Of a stretch of DNA of 64,000 bases, positions 54,185 to 62,152 are shown piece after piece (the stretch's first letter is position 1; each line of letters begins with the position of its first letter). A program made the position numbers and the translations under genes. The DNA lies in assembly GCF_000445995.2 (NCBI RefSeq), contig NC_022080.4, positions 992,001 to 1,056,000 on the forward strand, written 5' to 3'. Below the pieces are notes generated by a model. It had not been told where the DNA came from. It saw only the letters and a program-made list of their open reading frames with translations, and made no database searches. Source of the DNA: Geobacillus genomosp. 3. GTDB lineage: Bacteria > Bacillota > Bacilli > Bacillales > Anoxybacillaceae.

Positions 54185-54347
54185 AGCGGGAGCCGATCCG
54201 TTTGTGAAAAGAAAAGGCTGAAAGGCTGACATCGGCTGTTGCACTGTTTCAGGAAGCATCGTGCCAGTGGGGCGGGGAAGGCAGGCCGCTATTTAGGATG
54301 CCGCCTCCGCGCCTTTCAGTCGCATAAAGTTGGAAGGAGAGAACGAA

Positions 54348-55505
54348 GTGAAGCAGTGGGGAAAACAAATCAAAATCCCTGCCGTTTATATGCGAGGCGG
54401 AACGAGTAAGGGAATTTTTTTTCTGAAAGAAGATTTGCCCTCTGATCCGTCGAAACGTGACAAACTATTGTTGCGTGTGATGGGAAGTCCGGATCCGTAT
54501 GGGCAGCAAATCGATGGCATGGGTGCGGCGACGTCAAGCACGAGCAAGGTGGTCATCATCAGCAAAAGCAACCGGCCCGGATGTGATGTTGATTATTTAT
54601 TCGGCCAAGTAGCCATAGGGCAGCCACTCATTGATTGGAGTGGGAACTGCGGGAATCTTACAGCGGCGGTTGGTCCTTTTGCGATTGATCACGGGCTCGT
54701 CGATGCTCCTAAGGATGGGGTGGCCACTGTCCATATTTGGCAGGAGAACATTGGAAAGGAAATCATCGCCCATGTCCCGATGAAGGATGGAGAAGTGCAA
54801 GAGCTTGGCGATTTCGTGCTAGACGGAGTAGCCTTTCCAGCGTCGGAAATCAAGCTGGAATTCCTTGATCCTGGCGGGGAGGGAGGGGTTCTGCCAACCG
54901 GAAATCCCATCGACATCCTTCACGTTCCGGGAATAGGAGAAGTGGAGGCAACTCTAATCAATGCCGGAAATCCTTCTGTCTTTATTTCTGCATCGTCAAT
55001 GGGATTAACGGGAACAGAATTGCAACAAGATATTAACGGCAATCCGGATTTGTTGGCGCGGTTGGAATGGATCCGCGCTCACGGGGCTGTCGCTATGGGG
55101 GTGGCAGACGACATCGAGTACGCCATGGCGAAACGCCAGCATACACCGAAAATTGCCTTTTTGGCTGAGCCAGCAAGCTATACTGCATCGAGCGGCAAAG
55201 TGGTGCGCCGGGAAGAGATTGACCTGTTGGCGCGCATTTTGTCGATGGGGAAACTGCATCATGCCATGACAGGCACAGGTGCGGTGGCGATGGCTGCTGC
55301 GGCGGCGATCCCGGGAACGATCGTGAGCAACATTTTAGGACGCGCAGTATCCGAGATTCGCATCGGGCATCCGTCGGGCATTGTAAGAGTAGGAGCTGCA
55401 GTCGAACGACATCATCATAGTTGGATGGTAAAAAAAGTGGTGATGAGCCGCAGTGCCCGGCGATTGATGGAAGGGTTTGTCCTTGTACCTAATATCATCG
55501 ATTAA
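54348..55505 (+). CDS. prpF: PrpF-family cis-trans isomerase/tautomerase
   Basis: 385-residue member of the PrpF family (diaminopimelate-epimerase fold), which includes 2-methylaconitate isomerase and 4-oxalomesaconate tautomerase. Signature segments: YMRGGTSKGIFF (about 13-24), GAATSSTSKVVII with the catalytic Lys, and WSGNCGNLTAAVGPFAI with the conserved Cys. GTG 54348 lies 7 nt after GGAAGGAGAG; TTG 54330 is the alternative. It follows the aconitase-like gene by 163 bp. The role is isomerising an unsaturated tricarboxylate for or from the aconitase-like enzyme; the exact substrate is not shown by sequence. Confidence 0.88.
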   Translation: MKQWGKQIKIPAVYMRGGTSKGIFFLKEDLPSDPSKRDKLLLRVMGSPDPYGQQIDGMGAATSSTSKVVIISKSNRPGCDVDYLFGQVAIGQPLIDWSGNCGNLTAAVGPFAIDHGLVDAPKDGVATVHIWQENIGKEIIAHVPMKDGEVQELGDFVLDGVAFPASEIKLEFLDPGGEGGVLPTGNPIDILHVPGIGEVEATLINAGNPSVFISASSMGLTGTELQQDINGNPDLLARLEWIRAHGAVAMGVADDIEYAMAKRQHTPKIAFLAEPASYTASSGKVVRREEIDLLARILSMGKLHHAMTGTGAVAMAAAAAIPGTIVSNILGRAVSEIRIGHPSGIVRVGAAVERHHHSWMVKKVVMSRSARRLMEGFVLVPNIID

Positions 55506-55983
55506 TCACCCAGTTTTATGTTTTGGGCCTCTTTCTCCTTTTTGGCTGCTGGTATGGCCGAGAAAGAGGCCTGTATTCGGTAAGTTGCTGATCTTCTTAT
55601 AGTTCATCATGAAAAACATGGCATCTTTGAATGATTGAATGTATTCCACTTTGCCCTGGCCATCCTCGTTGTCTGTCATACATTCGAAATTCGAATACCG
55701 CGTCATGAACGAAAACTATTTCTTCTACCATGCTACTTTTCGCTAAGATGGAAGTAATAAAAGAAAACGTCCATGGGCGTTGTTTTTGGTTCAGATGGGT
55801 CGCCAGCTCTGGTAAACGCTTTCCTGTGACGTTTTGCTTGCCATTTTTGCTCATGGATCAATCCTGTTTCGCAGCAGGTTGAAAAGGAAGGGGGGATAAC
55901 ACTAAGGATACGTGTTGATCAATTTTTATGCCATTTTCGGAAAACGATTTCAATGACAATTGGAGGAGGCTGAATATGAATGA
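55506..55983. other. Gap between prpF and the small membrane ORF: inverted repeat, decayed minus-strand frame, cre-like site
   Basis: 478 bases with no intact gene. GGCCTCTTTCTC / GAGAAAGAGGCC (55526-55537 and 55560-55571) is a 12-bp perfect inverted repeat. On the minus strand two overlapping open frames (55854-55597 and 55706-55506) read like one protein broken by a frameshift near 55680; I do not recognise it. A cre-like site lies at 55939-55952. Confidence 0.4.
55939..55952 (+). promoter_or_regulatory. cre-like CcpA operator
   Basis: GGAAAACGATTTCA matches the consensus TGWNANCGNTNWCA at all defined positions but the first. It lies 45 bp before the small membrane ORF and rraA-like gene, so carbon catabolite control of that unit is plausible. 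Confidence 0.5.
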
Positions 55984-56145
55984 ATGATACGGGCGCTGTG
56001 CACGGAAGCAGGTTTGGTATTTTTAAGTGTGCTCTTATTTATCTCATTTATCATGGTTTTGTTGATGCGCCTTGAAAAAAGGCAAGGTTTTTCTAAACAT
56101 CAGGCTTCACAATCCAATCAGCTAAAAGGGGAAGTGGTGAAATGA
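55984..56145 (+). CDS. Small single-pass membrane protein coupled to the RraA-like gene
   Basis: 53 residues: short N-terminus, one strong hydrophobic helix (about 9-28, GLVFLSVLLFISFIMVLLM), then a basic hydrophilic tail. Its TGA overlaps the next ATG (ATGA at 56142). The good ribosome site GGAGGAGG (55962) is placed for ATG 55976, which opens a 3-codon frame ending at TGA; ATG 55984 is 14 nt away. This suggests either re-initiation or a small frameshift at the start. No family recognised; it might be the tail of a lost transporter. Confidence 0.5.
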   Translation: MIRALCTEAGLVFLSVLLFISFIMVLLMRLEKRQGFSKHQASQSNQLKGEVVK

Positions 56146-56753
56146 ATATAATCAGTCAGTTTGAAATGATACCGACCACCTGTATTTCTGATGTGATGCA
56201 AGGTCTCAATAATCTTGATTCGCAGATCAAGCCTTTGAAGGAAAATGATCGCGTGGCAGGAAGAGCGTTTACAGTGAAAATGCCCGTAGGGGACAATCTT
56301 GTTTTTTTGAAGGCGCTGAAGGAAGCGCCGCCGGGAAGTGTCCTTGTGGTAGACGCCAAAGGGGACACCTATCGGGCCATCGCAGGAGATTTTTTAGTTG
56401 GCGTAGCACAAATGTTAGGAATAAAAGGGATTGTTGCCCACGGGGTGATACGGGACATTGAGGGGATTAGAAAATTGAATATTCCTGTTTTCTGCCTCGG
56501 AACGACTGTGGCAGCTAGTGGAAAGGCTGGTATGGGGGAAATCAATGTCCCTGTCTCTTGCGGTGGGGTGACGGTGCATCCGGGTGATATGATCGTCGGT
56601 GATGCTGATGGAGTTGTTGTTGTACCACAAATGCGGGAACAGGAAATTTTACAAAAGGCATTAGAAAAACTGCAAATGGATCTCGACAGAGCAAAACGGG
56701 TATCCAGCAGGGAGGAAGCGCTTCGGTATTTGGAAAATGTCTTGAATAAATAA
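56142..56753 (+). CDS. RraA-family protein (HMG/CHA aldolase-like)
   Basis: 203 residues of the RraA / class II pyruvate aldolase family. The metal and substrate motif HGVIRDIEGIR (Arg104, Asp105), GVAQMLGIKG before it, and the C-terminal PGDMIVGDADGVVVVP are typical of 4-hydroxy-4-methyl-2-oxoglutarate / 4-carboxy-4-hydroxy-2-oxoadipate aldolases, which also decarboxylate oxaloacetate. The same fold serves as RNase E regulator RraA, but this organism group has no RNase E, so an aldolase or decarboxylase role is preferred. ATG 56142. With PrpF and aconitase homologues it may cleave the product of a hydration step. Confidence 0.8.
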   Translation: MNIISQFEMIPTTCISDVMQGLNNLDSQIKPLKENDRVAGRAFTVKMPVGDNLVFLKALKEAPPGSVLVVDAKGDTYRAIAGDFLVGVAQMLGIKGIVAHGVIRDIEGIRKLNIPVFCLGTTVAASGKAGMGEINVPVSCGGVTVHPGDMIVGDADGVVVVPQMREQEILQKALEKLQMDLDRAKRVSSREEALRYLENVLNK

Positions 56754-56793
56754 AAAGGAACGGGGAACGGGGCAGATGCCGCCGTTCCTTTTT
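56754..56793. terminator. Bidirectional terminator between rraA-like and LysR copy 2
   Basis: AAAAAGGAACGG and CCGTTCCTTTTT form a stem with T tracts on both strands, serving two convergent genes. Confidence 0.9.
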
Positions 56794-56800
56794 ATTATTT

Positions 56801-57670
56801 TTATAAGGAATATATATCAAGCTGTTTGACTACATCAACAAAGGCGTTCACGACATTTAATGTTAAAGAGTCTTGATGGTACATCATCCATGTTTTTTGG
56901 GTGAGAGGACGCCCTTTTTTATCTGTCAGGCAGATTTTATGAAGCCCTTTCACATTTTCCAAAAATAGTGAAGGCATAATCGCGTATCCTAATCCATTGG
57001 CCACCATTTCTTTGCATGTGTCCCCTTGATCGACGACCATAGCGATATACGGAGGATGTATATATCGCTCCGCCCACCAGTTATCCACTAACTGCCTATA
57101 TAAGACGTCTGTTTTATAATCAATTCTTGGCAGTTGGGGGAGTTGTTCTAAATCTACCTCTTGCTTAGAGGCAACACAGATGTTTTCCTCAAACAGCAAG
57201 TGTTTTTGATCAGGCCAGTTGTATTCCCCGCGAATAAAAGCCACATGGACTTCCTGACTATATAATAAAGCAAAAATATCTCGACTGTAGCCGGTTTTCA
57301 CTTGGAATTCGACTTGAGGGTACTGATCTTTAAAATATTTGAGCAGAGCAGGGAGTTTGTATTTGCTAATGAAGTTCGATACACCAAGGCGCAACGTTCT
57401 CGCTACTTGATGATGGAAATTCTTTAAATTTTCTTTTATCACGCGAAGACGATGCAACATATCTTCAGCACACTTGGCGAGGTATTCTCCTTCCGGCGTA
57501 AATTGCACTCCTTTGAATCCGCGATCCACAATTTTGACTTCCAACTCTTTTTCAATTTGTTGCAGGCGTTTTGTTAGTGTTGGTTGCGAAATAAATAGTC
57601 GTTGGGCGGTTTTCGTAATACTTTTCTCCTTATAAAGGGTATGCAAAATCATCCAGTCGCGGTCTTCCAT
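56801..57670 (-). CDS. LysR-family regulator, copy 2
   Basis: 289-residue LysR protein, a close paralogue of the one at 50.2 kb, with HTH ITKTAQRLFISQPTLTKRLQQIE and the same effector-domain landmarks (GVQFTPEGEYLAKCAE, LRLGVSN, DNWWAE). ATG 57670 on the minus strand, with AGGTGTGTAATC upstream. It is divergent from the second aconitase-family gene across 172-208 bp, the classic layout for a LysR regulator and its target. Confidence 0.88.
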   Translation of the reverse strand: MEDRDWMILHTLYKEKSITKTAQRLFISQPTLTKRLQQIEKELEVKIVDRGFKGVQFTPEGEYLAKCAEDMLHRLRVIKENLKNFHHQVARTLRLGVSNFISKYKLPALLKYFKDQYPQVEFQVKTGYSRDIFALLYSQEVHVAFIRGEYNWPDQKHLLFEENICVASKQEVDLEQLPQLPRIDYKTDVLYRQLVDNWWAERYIHPPYIAMVVDQGDTCKEMVANGLGYAIMPSLFLENVKGLHKICLTDKKGRPLTQKTWMMYHQDSLTLNVVNAFVDVVKQLDIYSL

Positions 57671-57757
57671 AATGATTACACACCTCTATATCCATTCCTT
57701 GTTGTTATTTTAATCTACCCGCTATCTTTCTTTTTGGCAAGACCGTGGCGCCCAAAA

Positions 57758-57844
57758 TGCACCAAGAGTGTTGCACATATAAAATTTTCATACCTGCTCA
57801 TAACAAATTGATATTTCTTTCGCTTTTCAGTTTTGTAATAAAAT
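57758..57844 (+). promoter_or_regulatory. Divergent control region of LysR copy 2 / aconitase copy 2
   Basis: TGCA-N10-TGCA dyad (57758-57775), TTGATA at 57808-57813 and an AT-rich TAATAAAAT end without good spacing. Probably a LysR-activated promoter; the operator is a guess. Confidence 0.35.
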
Positions 57845-57878
57845 GAAATCAACCAAAGAGAAAAGGTGGCTATCGGCA

Positions 57879-60623
57879 ATGGAAGACAAAGTGCTCAAAA
57901 GCATACGGAGAACGAAATCTCATTTTTCTTTACGTGGAAAAACCTACTCTTTCTATCGCATCAACGCGCTCGAAGAGGATGGAGTCGGAAACGTTTCCCG
58001 ACTGCCTTATTCCATCAAAGTGTTGTTGGAAGCGGCTGTACGTGAATTTGATGGTTCCGCGATCACCGCAGAGCATATCGCCATGTTAGCGAATTGGGGA
58101 AAAAAGCGCGAGACAACCCGGGAAGTGCCTTTTAAGCCGTCTAGGATTCTTATGCATGATACGACCGGACTACCGGCATTAGTGGATTTAGCAGCCATGC
58201 GCGACACAATGGCACAGATGGGAGGAGATGTTCGTAAAATCAACCCTCTTATTCCTGTAGACCTTGTCGTAGATCATTCGGTGACAATTGATTATTTTGG
58301 AAAGCCGGACGCCGTCAACTTAAATGAACAACTCAACTTCAACCGAAATATGGAACGCTTTCGTTTTTTGCGTTGGGCGCAAAAAGCGTTCGCTAATTTT
58401 CGCGTTGTTCCACCCTCGAGCGGCATTATGCATCAAGTGAATATGGAGTTTCTATCATCGGTTATTTCCTTAAAAAAGAATGGCAATGAAACGGTAATTT
58501 TTCCAGACTCGCTGATTGGAACCGATTCCCGTACAACGATGATTAACGGATTGGGAATTGTAGCGTGGGGAGTAGGCGGAATCGAAGCAGAGGCGGCTGT
58601 ATTAGGGCAGCCTGTGTACTTCGTCATGCCAGAAGTCGTTGGCCTGAAACTCACGGGTTCACTTTCTGAGGGAGTGACAGCGACCGATTTGGCTTTGACC
58701 ATTACCAATCTTCTTCGGCAAAAAGGGGTTGTTGGCAAGTTTGTGGAATTTTTCGGTTCAGGAGTTCAAACGCTGAGTGTAGCTGATCGCGCGACCATTG
58801 CGAATATGGCGCCTGAGTATGGGGCCACTATGGGCTATTTCCCTGTCGACAGGGAAACGATAAACTACTTGCGGCTGATGGGCCGCGATGAGGAACAAAT
58901 AGACCTTGTGGAAACGTATTACCGAATCCAAGGCATGTATAAGCAAGAAGAAAGCCCGGAACCATGCTATTCTGAAATCATTGAGCTGGATTTATCGACC
59001 GTTGTTCCCTGTCTGGCAGGGCCTAAGCGCCCGCAGGATCGCATTGAATTAGGACAGATGAAGAAACGTTACCAAGAGATGATTCAAGCCCCATTGCCGC
59101 AAGGCGGTTATGGACTCACGGAGAAGGATTGGCAAAAATCAGTGGTCATTACGCATGAAGATGGGACACAGTCAGTTTTGCAAAACGGTGCGATTGTTTT
59201 AGCAGCAATCACAAGTTGTACGAATACGTCCAATCCCACGTTATTGGTGGCGGCTGGACTTGTGGCCAGAAATGCCGTTAAGAAAGGACTTCGGATGCCG
59301 CCGTATGTGAAAACGTCTCTAAGCCCGGGCTCGCGGGTGGTCACAGATTACTTGCAGAGGGCAGGGTTGCTGTCCTACTTAGAAGAGTTAGGATTCTATA
59401 TCGCAGCTTACGGGTGTGCGACATGTATTGGCAACTCGGGGCCGCTTCTCCCGGAGGTCAGTAAGGCCATCGCCGATCACGAACTGACTGTAGCTAGTGT
59501 GTTGTCAGGAAACCGCAATTTTGAAGGGCGTATACATCCACAAGTGAAATTAAACTATTTGGCATCGCCTCCGCTTGTTGTTGCTTATGCCTTGGCAGGT
59601 ACGGTCAATATCGATTTGACGACAGAACCGATCGGATATAATAAAAATCACCAACCGGTATATTTAAAAGAACTTTGGCCGTCTTCAGCCGAAATCCAGC
59701 AAGTGTTGCAGCAATCACTTCAACCTGAATTGTTCCGTAAACGGTATGAGGTCGTATACGAAGCAAATGAGCAATGGAATCGTATTGATATTTCTGAAGG
59801 ATTGCTGTATCAATGGGACGAACGTTCTTGTTACATCCGCAAACCTCCGTTCTTGGAACGCTTCCGTTGGGATGTAAAAGAAATGGAAGACATAAAAGAA
59901 GCTCGTGTCCTTGCGCTGTTAGGGGATGTCGTCACGACGGATCATCTCTCCCCCTCGGGAGTCATTCTCCCCAACAGTCCTGCTGGGCTGTATTTGCAAA
60001 GTTGCGGAGTAGAACCGAAAGATTTTAACTCCTATCCGTCGCGCAGAGGCAATCATCATGTCATGGTAAGGGGAGCGCTGGCCAATGTGCTGAATCTTAT
60101 GGTTCCAGAAGCGGGGCGAGGGATGACAAAAAATTGGTTAACGGGAGAAATCATGTCTATTTATGATGCGGCGATGAAATATAAGGAAAAGGACATCCCG
60201 TTGCTGATTATAGCGGGCAAAGAATATGGCACAGGAAGCTCGAGGGATTGGGCGGCAAAAGGGACGTATCTTTTAGGAGTCAAAGCCGTCATTGCCGAGA
60301 GTTTTGAAAGAATCCACCGCAGCAATCTAGTTGGCATGGGAGTGTTGCCTTTGCAGTTTGTCGATGGCATAAACGCTTCCTCTCTCGGGATCACAGGAGC
60401 AGAAACGTTCAGAACGATCGGGTTGGACAAAGGAGTCAAACCAGGGCAAAAGATCAAGGTAGAGGGGATTCGGGAAGACGGAACCTGCTTTGAGTTTGAC
60501 GTGATCGTCCGTCTTGATAACGCCATAGAAGTGGAATACTATCGCAATGGCGGGATTATGCAGACCGTCATGCGCCGACTTGCACAAAGTCCATTCGGAA
60601 ATTCGCTGAAAACCGCTCAGTAA
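57879..60623 (+). CDS. Aconitase-family hydratase, copy 2 (DSR variant)
   Basis: 914-residue AcnA-type protein. Cluster ligands Cys447, Cys513 and Cys516 are present, as are VDHS, the HQVNMEFL histidine, [11 protein letters not shown] and GSSRDWAAK. Two active-site blocks differ from normal aconitases and from copy 1: DSHT is DSRT (Arg218), and RRGNHE is RRGNHH. This suggests an altered substrate, not a dead enzyme, as the rest is intact. Start chosen at ATG 57879, 9 nt after AAAAGGTGG; ATG 57843 has no ribosome site. Divergent from LysR copy 2. More AT-rich than the pyr region. Confidence 0.87.
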   Translation: MEDKVLKSIRRTKSHFSLRGKTYSFYRINALEEDGVGNVSRLPYSIKVLLEAAVREFDGSAITAEHIAMLANWGKKRETTREVPFKPSRILMHDTTGLPALVDLAAMRDTMAQMGGDVRKINPLIPVDLVVDHSVTIDYFGKPDAVNLNEQLNFNRNMERFRFLRWAQKAFANFRVVPPSSGIMHQVNMEFLSSVISLKKNGNETVIFPDSLIGTDSRTTMINGLGIVAWGVGGIEAEAAVLGQPVYFVMPEVVGLKLTGSLSEGVTATDLALTITNLLRQKGVVGKFVEFFGSGVQTLSVADRATIANMAPEYGATMGYFPVDRETINYLRLMGRDEEQIDLVETYYRIQGMYKQEESPEPCYSEIIELDLSTVVPCLAGPKRPQDRIELGQMKKRYQEMIQAPLPQGGYGLTEKDWQKSVVITHEDGTQSVLQNGAIVLAAITSCTNTSNPTLLVAAGLVARNAVKKGLRMPPYVKTSLSPGSRVVTDYLQRAGLLSYLEELGFYIAAYGCATCIGNSGPLLPEVSKAIADHELTVASVLSGNRNFEGRIHPQVKLNYLASPPLVVAYALAGTVNIDLTTEPIGYNKNHQPVYLKELWPSSAEIQQVLQQSLQPELFRKRYEVVYEANEQWNRIDISEGLLYQWDERSCYIRKPPFLERFRWDVKEMEDIKEARVLALLGDVVTTDHLSPSGVILPNSPAGLYLQSCGVEPKDFNSYPSRRGNHHVMVRGALANVLNLMVPEAGRGMTKNWLTGEIMSIYDAAMKYKEKDIPLLIIAGKEYGTGSSRDWAAKGTYLLGVKAVIAESFERIHRSNLVGMGVLPLQFVDGINASSLGITGAETFRTIGLDKGVKPGQKIKVEGIREDGTCFEFDVIVRLDNAIEVEYYRNGGIMQTVMRRLAQSPFGNSLKTAQ

Positions 60624-60754
60624 AAAAGAGGCTAGGTTGATACATTTTTAGTGCGCTGGGGGTAAGGGGGCAGAAAAAACTATGGCAATCGAAAAAAATG
60701 AAAATAAAACAAATGCAAAACTAATTGCTTATGTTGGCTGTCGTACATCATGGC

Positions 60755-60895
60755 AAGATCAAAAAGCATTTTCCGCAAGTGAAAAGAAAACGGTGGAAAG
60801 AATATTTTTGGTCAAGAAGCGTTTGCCTGCTTACAACGGGTGGTGCGCCCATTGAAGTAATAAAAAACTATATAGAACATCAAGGTATGAAGTGA
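60755..60895 (+). pseudogene. tnpA: C-terminal remnant of an IS200/IS605 TnpA (Y1) transposase
   Basis: In frame, about 45 residues read as the tail of IS200/IS605 TnpA: KKHFPQVKRKRWKEYFWSRS and TTGGAPIEVIKNYIEHQG, ending at TGA 60893. The catalytic His-hydrophobic-His and Tyr regions upstream are missing. It lies 13 bp before tnpB, the normal order of an IS605 unit. The preceding 60624-60754 shows no recognisable gene. Confidence 0.8.
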
Positions 60896-60907
60896 TGTGG
60901 TGTCGAT

Positions 60908-62011
60908 ATGGCCAACAAAGCCTATCAGTTCCGTCTATACCCAACAAAAGAACAACTGCTCGCCAAAACCTTCGGTTGTGTCCGTTTCGTGTATAACAAA
61001 ATGCTTGAAGAGCGCATACAACTGTTTGAAAAGTTCAAGGACGATAAAGAATCCTTGAAACAGCAAAAATTTCCGACCCCTGCCAAGTACAAAAAGGAGT
61101 TTCCTTGGCTAAAAGAAGTGGATAGCCTTGCGCTGGCAAACGCCCAATTGAATTTGCAAAAAGCGTTTCAAAACTTCTTTTCTGGCCGCGCTGGATTTCC
61201 AAAGTTCAAAAACCGCAAGGCGAAACAGTCGTACACCACAAATGTGGTGAATGGCAACATGAAGCTTTCAGATGGCTATATCAAGTTGCCCAAACTGAAA
61301 TGGATCAAGCTCAAGCAACACCGGGAGATTCCTGCCCACCATATCATCAAGGCTTGTACGATCACGAAAACAAAAACAGGAAAATACTATATTTCGATTC
61401 TCACAGAGTACGAACATCAACCTGCACCAAAAGAAGGACAAACTGTTGTTGGGCTTGACTTTTCCATGAGTACGCTGTATGTCGATAGCGAGGGTAAGAG
61501 AGCCAATTATCCTCGATTCTATCGCAAAGCATTGGGAAAATTAGCGAAAGAACAGCGTAAATTGTCTCGTAAAAAGAAAGGCTCGAATCGTTGGCATAAA
61601 CAGCGTCTGAAAGTAGCGAAGTTGCATGAGAAAATGGCCAACCAGCGCAAGGACTTTCTGCATAAGGAGTCGCACAAATTAGCGAAACTTTATGATTGCG
61701 TGGTCATCGAAGACCTCAACATGAAGGGAATGTCCCAAGCCCTCCATTTCGGTCAAAGCGTTCATGACAATGGCTGGGGCATGTTCACCTCTTTCCTTCA
61801 GTACAAGTTGGCCGAACAGGGGAAGAAGCTGATCAAAATCGACAAATGGTTTCCATCATCGAAAACTTGTTCGTGCTGCGGCAAAGTGAGGAAGTCTCTA
61901 TCGCTTTCTGAGCGTACATTCCGCTGTGAATGTGGATTCGAGAGCGACAGGGACGTCAATGCGGCCATCAATATCAAACATGAGGGCATGAAACGATTAG
62001 CGATAGTCTAA
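60908..62011 (+). CDS. tnpB: IS200/IS605 TnpB, RNA-guided nuclease (OrfB)
   Basis: Full-length TnpB of 367 residues: N-terminal HTH-OrfB region (FRLYPTKEQLLAKTFGCVRFVYN), RuvC-like nuclease with Asp184 (VVGLDFS), Glu268 (VIEDLN) and Asp349 (SDRDVNAA), and a zinc ribbon between (CSCCG, CECG). All catalytic residues are kept, so it should be an active omega-RNA-guided nuclease. ATG 60908. Its guide RNA would come from the 3' end and flanking right end. Family TnpBs promote retention of the element. Confidence 0.93.
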   Translation: MANKAYQFRLYPTKEQLLAKTFGCVRFVYNKMLEERIQLFEKFKDDKESLKQQKFPTPAKYKKEFPWLKEVDSLALANAQLNLQKAFQNFFSGRAGFPKFKNRKAKQSYTTNVVNGNMKLSDGYIKLPKLKWIKLKQHREIPAHHIIKACTITKTKTGKYYISILTEYEHQPAPKEGQTVVGLDFSMSTLYVDSEGKRANYPRFYRKALGKLAKEQRKLSRKKKGSNRWHKQRLKVAKLHEKMANQRKDFLHKESHKLAKLYDCVVIEDLNMKGMSQALHFGQSVHDNGWGMFTSFLQYKLAEQGKKLIKIDKWFPSSKTCSCCGKVRKSLSLSERTFRCECGFESDRDVNAAINIKHEGMKRLAIV

Positions 62012-62122
62012 CTTGTCCTCGAACCGTGGGGCACACGGGGATCGCTCGGTCAACTTCCCATCATGAGATGGGATTACCCGAGAAACCCCCACCTCTAAGC
62101 GAAGCGTAGGTGGTGGGAGTAT
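61960..62122 (+). ncRNA. Probable omega-RNA / right end of the IS605 element
   Basis: The tnpB 3' end and 110 bp beyond it form a structured GC-rich region ending in a hairpin CCCACCT / AGGTGGG-like (62088-62117), the usual palindromic right end. TnpB guide RNAs derive from exactly this place, with the guide being the DNA just outside the end (about 62118 onwards). The boundary is approximate. Confidence 0.55.
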
Positions 62123-62152
62123 GTCACTGCAACGCATCTATATGAAAAATAG

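Noticed and set aside
60682..60853. Short plus-strand frame MAIEKNENK... before tnpB
   Set aside because: Most of it overlaps the recognisable TnpA tail in another frame; composition is Lys/Asn rich with no support.
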